Source of the DNA: an uncultured Bacteroidales bacterium
GTDB taxonomy: Bacteria > Bacteroidota > Bacteroidia > Bacteroidales > Paludibacteraceae
NCBI GenBank assembly: GCA_902774075.1
Contig: CACYGT010000006.1
Coordinates: 1-47,464, forward strand
Length of the DNA stretch: 47,464 nucleotides
Direction: 5' to 3'
Part shown: in pieces, positions 46,215 through 47,464 of the stretch
Numbering within the stretch: position 1 is the first letter of the stretch
How the letters are laid out: every line of letters starts with the position of its first letter
Notes under the pieces: model-generated
Told to the model about the DNA's origin: nothing
What the model saw: only the letters and a program-made list of their open reading frames with translations
The model's database searches: none
Translations under genes and position numbers: made by a program

Positions 46215-46296
46215 ATTAAAATTCTATCCTTATAAATAGGGTCCCTCCCAAATATGCTATTTTACATAATCGCGATTAGGTTTGAATTCCTATATT

Positions 46297-46312
46297 CCTT
46301 ATATATATAAGG
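46297..46312. promoter_or_regulatory. 16-bp perfect palindrome upstream of lon
   Basis: CCTTATATATATAAGG reads identically on both strands, about 125 nt before the lon start and 40 nt after the upstream gene. It may be an operator; no TAnnTTTG promoter was found in this gap. Confidence 0.45.
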
Positions 46313-46352
46313 TCTACAAGAATTATACCATTCTCATTTCTCTGCCATTATG

Positions 46353-46847
46353 TCAGTTATTCTGTGCTAATCTTGCACGCTCACGCAGTATGGCTTGTAT
46401 AAACGTATCAATCTTCGAATATTGTTTGCGCAAGCGCTTAGTTGAGCCTGGACGCGGACTTTTCTCAAACGGTGCCTCCGGATCCGGCTTTGTAAACTGT
46501 GCATAGAAACGTTTCTTAAACCCGGCAAAGACTTCCCGTAACTCCAGGATCCGGGCACGTTCTTCCTCCGGCAGTGCGGCTACTTCTTCCTCACTCATCT
46601 TTCCGGCACGTATCAACGCACTCGATGCCAAACTCGCGTCACCAAACGAACGCATATTAGCCAACTCAGCGCCCTGCGGCGGAGTCGCATCAAAATCACG
46701 AGGCTCACGCTCGAATGCCTCCTGTGCACCAAGTCGCATCACTTTACCGCTCTCTGCGCAGAATTTCTTCTGTCGCATAACCATCTTACTGCGCTTGTTC
46801 GGCTTCCCGTGCGCGCCCTCAATCCCATATCCTAAATCTACTTTCAT
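46353..46847 (-). CDS. Unrecognised charged protein (164 aa)
   Basis: A well-formed frame with ATG start, coding-like composition and its own promoter 190 nt upstream. The N-terminal third is basic (GKPNKRSKMVMRQKKFC), the middle is acidic and helical (MSEEEVAALPEEERARILEL), and the end is basic again (RPGSTKRLRKQYSKIDTF). There is no signal peptide or membrane helix and no motif I know. The charge pattern would fit a nucleic-acid- or protein-binding role, but this is a guess. The long leader carries an 11-nt repeat array. Confidence 0.7.
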   Translation of the reverse strand: MKVDLGYGIEGAHGKPNKRSKMVMRQKKFCAESGKVMRLGAQEAFEREPRDFDATPPQGAELANMRSFGDASLASSALIRAGKMSEEEVAALPEEERARILELREVFAGFKKRFYAQFTKPDPEAPFEKSPRPGSTKRLRKQYSKIDTFIQAILRERARLAQNN

Positions 46848-46936
46848 ATTCTCCGTTACTTATTTTTCTATGTCCATTGTGCGGGATGCTATCCCTGGTC
46901 TTTCATAGGTTTTTCCAGAGCTTTAAGCATAAAAAA

Positions 46937-46991
46937 GCGCGTTATTAGCGCGTCATTACCCGGTTCTTACCCTGTTATTAGCCTGTTATTT
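46937..46991 (-). repeat. Five-unit 11-nt tandem repeat in a gene leader
   Basis: On the plus strand the units are GCGCGTTATTA, GCGCGTCATTA, CCCGGTTCTTA, CCCTGTTATTA and GCCTGTTATTT, contiguous and exactly 11 nt each. In the direction of transcription (minus) the last two units form a short GC-rich stem followed by six T, like an attenuator. Confidence 0.85.
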
Positions 46992-47035
46992 TTTCGCTTT
47001 TAGACTCCTTATTTGTGTTTTTCTATTTCTGACTG

Positions 47036-47067
47036 CAAAGATAATAAAAATTTTTGATATTTGCAAA
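47036..47067 (-). promoter_or_regulatory. Promoter upstream of the 164-aa gene
   Basis: On the minus strand TTTG, 20 nt, TATCTTTG. Transcription would start near 47029, giving a leader of about 180 nt that contains the 11-nt array and a possible 13-codon frame at 46930-46889 (MLKALEKPMKDQG). Confidence 0.75.
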
Positions 47068-47135
47068 TTTTTTGCCGCAAAAAGTTCATTTTTCTTAACT
47101 TTTTGCATTTTTTACTTCCCCACTCCTATTATTTA

Positions 47136-47464
47136 TTATTTCCCGATTAAATCGTCGGTATCCAGAAGGATTGTCACCGGGCCATCGTTGATAAAATCAA
47201 CCTTCATATCTGCACCAAAACGGCCGGTTTCAACGCACAAATCGTAACAAGTCCGCAGCGTTTCATTGAAATAGTCGTATAACGGAGCAGCCACTTCCGG
47301 TCGTGCAGCACGGATGAAGGAAGGTCTGTTGCCTTTGCGGCAATCGGCATAAAGCGTGAACTGAGAGATACTCAGCACAGCGCCCCCTACTTCATTGAGC
47401 GCCAGATTCATCTTGCCTTCAGCATCCTCAAAGACCCGTAACTGTGCTATTTTCTTTGCTAACA
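47136..47464 (-). CDS. dtd: D-aminoacyl-tRNA deacylase, 5' end outside window
   Basis: About 109 codons; the usual length is near 150, so some 40 N-terminal residues lie beyond the right edge. The frame reads [20 protein letters not shown] at the edge, then the catalytic ISQFTLYAD (SQFTL motif), GNRPSF and the chirality-checking NDGPVTI with the Gly-Pro pair. The enzyme removes D-amino acids (and glycine) from mischarged tRNAs. It is followed by 288 nt to the 164-aa gene, which has its own promoter. Confidence 0.94.
   Translation of the reverse strand, partial: LAKKIAQLRVFEDAEGKMNLALNEVGGAVLSISQFTLYADCRKGNRPSFIRAARPEVAAPLYDYFNETLRTCYDLCVETGRFGADMKVDFINDGPVTILLDTDDLIGK

Noticed and set aside
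46937-46991. CRISPR array
   Set aside because: Units are 11 nt and contiguous with no spacers, and no cas genes are present.

Overview
The window looks like a chromosome fragment of an uncultured or little-studied member of the Bacteroidales (phylum Bacteroidota). Five promoter candidates fit the Bacteroidota form TTTG/TTG-N20-TAnnTTTG, and several genes belong to families typical of the group: DUF4831, DUF4835, a TPR/PD40/OmpA protein of PorE type, paired polysaccharide export lipoproteins beside a Wzc-like kinase, a cobamide-uptake locus with surface lipoproteins, and BspA-type leucine-rich repeats. The PorE-like and DUF4835 proteins suggest a type IX secretion system, but no core T9SS gene lies in the window. 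All protein assignments are made by eye from motifs; no database search was run.

Layout. (1) 2-184: the end of an unrecognised plus-strand gene with a strong terminator. (2) 231-21849: about 21 minus-strand genes with no gap longer than 36 nt, most overlapping. Reading downstream from the bactofilin promoter: bactofilin, DUF1015, PorE-like OmpA protein, thyA, folA, ettA, tilS, aroE, DUF4831, DUF4835, recN, rarA, hemW, a class A penicillin-binding protein split by a deletion, a TPR protein, a TraB/GumN-like protein, an amidase-like 'xanthan lyase' protein and a Sel1-like mini-protein. (3) 21850-22264: divergent intergenic region with two almost identical promoters and an 11-bp repeat array. 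(4) 22265-33187: surface and exopolysaccharide operon (BspA-like LRR protein, gmd, fcl, deacetylase-like protein, WlbA-like oxidoreductase, two Wza-type lipoproteins, Wzc-like tyrosine kinase, DUF1846 protein). (5) 33196-38969: cobalamin riboswitch, btuB, a BtuG-like propeller fused to a second surface domain, a DUF4465 lipoprotein and a BtuF-like binding protein. (6) 38937-42606: minus strand, YihY membrane protein, neopullulanase-like GH13 enzyme, CWC zinc-ribbon mini-protein, and upstream of them tRNA-Gly(CCC) directly abutting RNase P RNA. (7) 43371-47464: HTH regulator, lon, an unrecognised 164-aa protein with an unusual leader, and the 3' part of dtd.

How the parts work together. Region 4 supplies GDP-L-fucose (Gmd, Fcl) and the envelope machinery that exports a long-chain polysaccharide (two outer-membrane export lipoproteins plus the inner-membrane co-polymerase kinase). 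The glycosyltransferases, flippase and polymerase must lie elsewhere. Region 5 is a riboswitch-controlled cobamide scavenging locus that lacks btuCD here.

The most unusual signal is a family of low-complexity DNA built from 7-10 nt words in near-tandem repetition (for example TTTCAAAT, AATTGAAA, GGACAAA, TTTAACG). It fills nearly all short spacers inside the operons, forms several signal-peptide coding segments, and also lies in frame inside btuB, the btuF-like gene and probably the DUF1015 gene. Two further arrays have an exact 11-nt period. Other items worth attention are the PBP1A internal deletion, the tRNA-Gly/rnpB zero-spacer junction, the Tyr/Asn/Gly/Gln-rich N-terminus on the Wzc-like kinase, and the fused B12 surface lipoprotein.
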